In this document: positions 7,556 to 8,403 of the stretch, in pieces
Numbering within the stretch: position 1 is the stretch's first letter
Layout: each line of letters begins with the position of its first letter
Source: an uncultured Porphyromonas sp.
GTDB lineage: Bacteria; Bacteroidota; Bacteroidia; Bacteroidales; Porphyromonadaceae
NCBI GenBank assembly: GCA_900548415.1
Contig: URKO01000035.1
Coordinates: 1 to 8,403, forward strand
Length of the DNA: 8,403 bases
Reading direction: 5' to 3'
Position numbers and translations under genes: made by a program
Notes under the pieces: model-generated
What the model saw: the letters and a program-made list of their open reading frames with translations, nothing else
The model's database searches: none
Told to the model about the DNA's origin: nothing

Positions 7556-7589
7556 GTGCAGGTCACCCGAGAGATCAGAGACCCTGCAC
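7556..7589 (+). other. Stem-loop at the 5' end of the hsp20 leader
   Basis: GTGCAGG (7556-7562) pairs perfectly with CCTGCAC (7583-7589); two more pairs (TC with GA) form if C7582 is bulged, enclosing a loop rich in A and G. If transcription starts near 7551, this hairpin would sit at the extreme 5' end of the mRNA, followed by an A-rich, apparently unstructured stretch to the ATG at 7629. A position this far from the start codon suggests mRNA stabilisation or a binding site, not occlusion of the ribosome site. Confidence 0.4.
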
Positions 7590-7628
7590 AGAGTAAGTAC
7601 ACAAACACCTATTAAAATCAATACTACT

Positions 7629-8060
7629 ATGACACTATCAAGAAGAGACAACAACTGGAGGCCCGCACTATGGAGCGACCTCTTTGACAGCAACTGGATG
7701 GTAAGACCCAACGCTACCGCACCCGCTATCAACGTACTAGAGACTCCCGAGGAGTTTCGCGTAGAGATCGCAGCTCCAGGCATGAAGCGCGAAGACTTCA
7801 ACATCGAGATCAACGAGGAGCACGACCTAGTCATCACGATGGAGCGCCACCACGAGGAGGAGCAGCACGACAACGAGCAGAGTCGCTACCTGCGTCGCGA
7901 GTTCTCCTACAGCAAGTTCGAGCAGACCCTTATCCTGCCAGACAATGTCGATGAGGAGCGCATCCAGGCACGCATGGCCGACGGCGTTCTCACCCTCTCG
8001 ATCCCCAAGATCAGCGAAGAGGAGCAGCAGAAGGCTCGTCGCACCATCGCTATCGAGTAG
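7629..8060 (+). CDS. hsp20: Small heat shock protein, Hsp20/alpha-crystallin family
   Basis: A 143-residue cytoplasmic ATP-independent holdase that binds unfolding proteins during heat or other stress and passes them to DnaK/ClpB. The N-terminal arm (1-32) has the WRPALWSDLFD pattern usual in Bacteroidota Hsp20. The alpha-crystallin domain covers about 33-127, with PAINVLETPEEFRVEIAAPG (32-51), the acidic/His-rich loop MERHHEEEQHDNEQ (71-84) and the hallmark GVLTLSIPK (119-127). The C-terminal I-x-I motif (I140-A-I142) that docks between dimers is present, just before the end. Length is typical. An A-rich leader (TATTAAAATCAATACTACT) precedes the ATG, as expected for strong translation in this phylum. 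The 145-base upstream gap and the terminator downstream mark it as its own transcription unit. Confidence 0.96.
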   Translation: MTLSRRDNNWRPALWSDLFDSNWMVRPNATAPAINVLETPEEFRVEIAAPGMKREDFNIEINEEHDLVITMERHHEEEQHDNEQSRYLRREFSYSKFEQTLILPDNVDEERIQARMADGVLTLSIPKISEEEQQKARRTIAIE

Positions 8061-8122
8061 TAGCACCACACCGCTAGACCTGAGCCTCTCGCTCTAGTCT
8101 CACCATAAAAATCTAACACACC

Positions 8123-8167
8123 TAGTAGCCCCGCCCAGCACCTATGCTGCGTGGGGCTACTACTTTT
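8123..8167 (+). terminator. Rho-independent terminator after hsp20
   Basis: Perfect 10-bp arms TAGTAGCCCC (8123-8132) and GGGGCTACTA (8153-8162) enclose an inner hairpin, CAGCA (8136-8140) pairing with TGCTG (8145-8149) around CCTA. A short T run (8164-8167) follows. It lies 62 bases after the hsp20 stop and should end its transcript. The stem is symmetrical enough to act on the minus strand too, where AAAA precedes it, but a minus-strand T tract is lacking. Confidence 0.85.
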
Positions 8168-8177
8168 CGCCCCTGAG

Positions 8178-8208
8178 GAGACTGTTGAAAAAGCCAACAG
8201 GCTCTTTT
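8178..8208. repeat. Hairpin of element-end sequence followed by TTTT
   Basis: GAGACTGTTG (8178-8187) pairs with CAACAGGCTC (8195-8204), with one mismatch, around a 7-base loop, and TTTT (8205-8208) follows. The arms are copies of the terminal repeat of the adjacent mobile element in both orientations. This may be the remnant of an earlier insertion or a second terminator-like hairpin. The right arm's last base and the T run also form the CTTTT target duplication of the neighbouring element. Confidence 0.6.
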
Positions 8209-8382
8209 GAGACTGTTGCAAAGTCAACAGTCTCACAATCTTGCTTGCAAGATTGTCTAGACTTTGCAGAAAGGATGAAGCGCAAGGCGCTGAGAATGAG
8301 GTCTGAAGGGAGCATACCTACGTATGTGACCGAAGCCGAATCCCGAAAGCAACACAGCGATGCGCCTTTATGCAACAGTCTC
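8209..8382. mobile_element. MITE-like 174-bp element with TIRs and target duplication
   Basis: GAGACTGTTGCA at 8209-8220 and TGCAACAGTCTC at 8371-8382 are perfect 12-bp terminal inverted repeats. They are bounded on both sides by the same pentamer, CTTTT (8204-8208 and 8383-8387), as expected for a 5-bp target-site duplication. The 174-bp interior has no credible gene: the one open frame, on the minus strand at 8160-8375, runs through the repeats and the terminator and looks like no known protein. The left end is itself a hairpin (GAGACTGTTG at 8209-8218 with CAACAGTCTC at 8225-8234). An internal degenerate end copy at 8258-8274 reads AGACTTTGCAGAAAGG, matching the right end's AGACTGTTGCATAAAGG in the opposite orientation with one gap. 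The parent transposase family is not identified. Confidence 0.72.
8235..8256. repeat. Perfect palindrome inside the MITE-like element
   Basis: ACAATCTTGC (8235-8244) and GCAAGATTGT (8247-8256) are exact 10-bp inverted arms separated by TT. An outer pair, TGCAAAGTC (8217-8225) with GACTTTGCA (8260-8268), surrounds it and competes with the left-end hairpin (8209-8234), so the same strand can fold in two exclusive ways. Such nested palindromes are usual in non-autonomous elements and could also be protein-binding sites. Confidence 0.7.
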
Positions 8383-8403
8383 CTTTTGGGTCAAAGTCCT
8401 GCC

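Noticed and set aside
8235..8256. Paired palindromes considered as the start of a CRISPR array or an attachment site
   Set aside because: There are no regularly spaced direct repeats with unique spacers, no cas genes and no integrase. The arms belong to the terminal-repeat element.
8160..8375. Minus-strand 71-codon frame across the right-end element
   Set aside because: It reads through both repeat hairpins and most of the 174-bp element, so its openness is explained by the repeat sequence. Elements like this often produce spurious hypothetical proteins.

Overview
The window looks like chromosomal DNA of a Bacteroidota organism, most likely a Porphyromonas of moderate GC content (P. asaccharolytica/uenonis type). 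The basis is a DUF4270 lipoprotein (a family largely confined to this phylum), Bacteroidota-style promoter elements (TAnnTTTG), A-rich leaders in place of Shine-Dalgarno sites, and the protein sequences themselves. The species call is inference from recognition, not from a database search.

Layout. Positions 1-582 carry no convincing gene; they hold a pyrimidine-rich stretch with a tandem heptamer repeat and a probable promoter. From 583 to 7483 seven genes run on the + strand with gaps of 3 to 37 bases: a DUF4270 lipoprotein, a NupG-type nucleoside/H+ symporter, an MlaE-type permease with its MlaF-type ATPase (outer-membrane lipid asymmetry), then a HlyD/YbhG-type periplasmic adaptor and two ABC ATPases that look like a split YbhF. 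An exact TAnnTTTG box at the 3' end of mlaF suggests the adaptor/ATPase genes may have their own promoter. After a 145-base leader region comes a small heat shock protein (Hsp20) gene with its own promoter candidate, and then a strong rho-independent terminator. The right end holds a short, gene-free, transposon-like element of 174 bp with 12-bp terminal inverted repeats and a 5-bp CTTTT target duplication, beside related partial ends.

How the genes work together. MlaE and MlaF form the membrane core of a phospholipid transporter; its MCE substrate-binding partner is not here. The adaptor and two ATPases belong to a tripartite ABC-2 exporter, but neither the two membrane permeases nor a TolC-like outer-membrane channel is in the window, and Hsp20 sits where the permeases would be expected. 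The two ATPases have complementary losses: the first keeps LSGGM but lacks the Q-loop Gln and the switch His; the second keeps those but lacks LSGGM. Together they predict a heterodimer with one consensus ATP site.

Most of the window is ordinary housekeeping and envelope content. I found no undescribed multi-gene system. The best leads are the small mobile element with nested end copies, the exporter that lacks permeases, and the palindrome-rich Hsp20 promoter.
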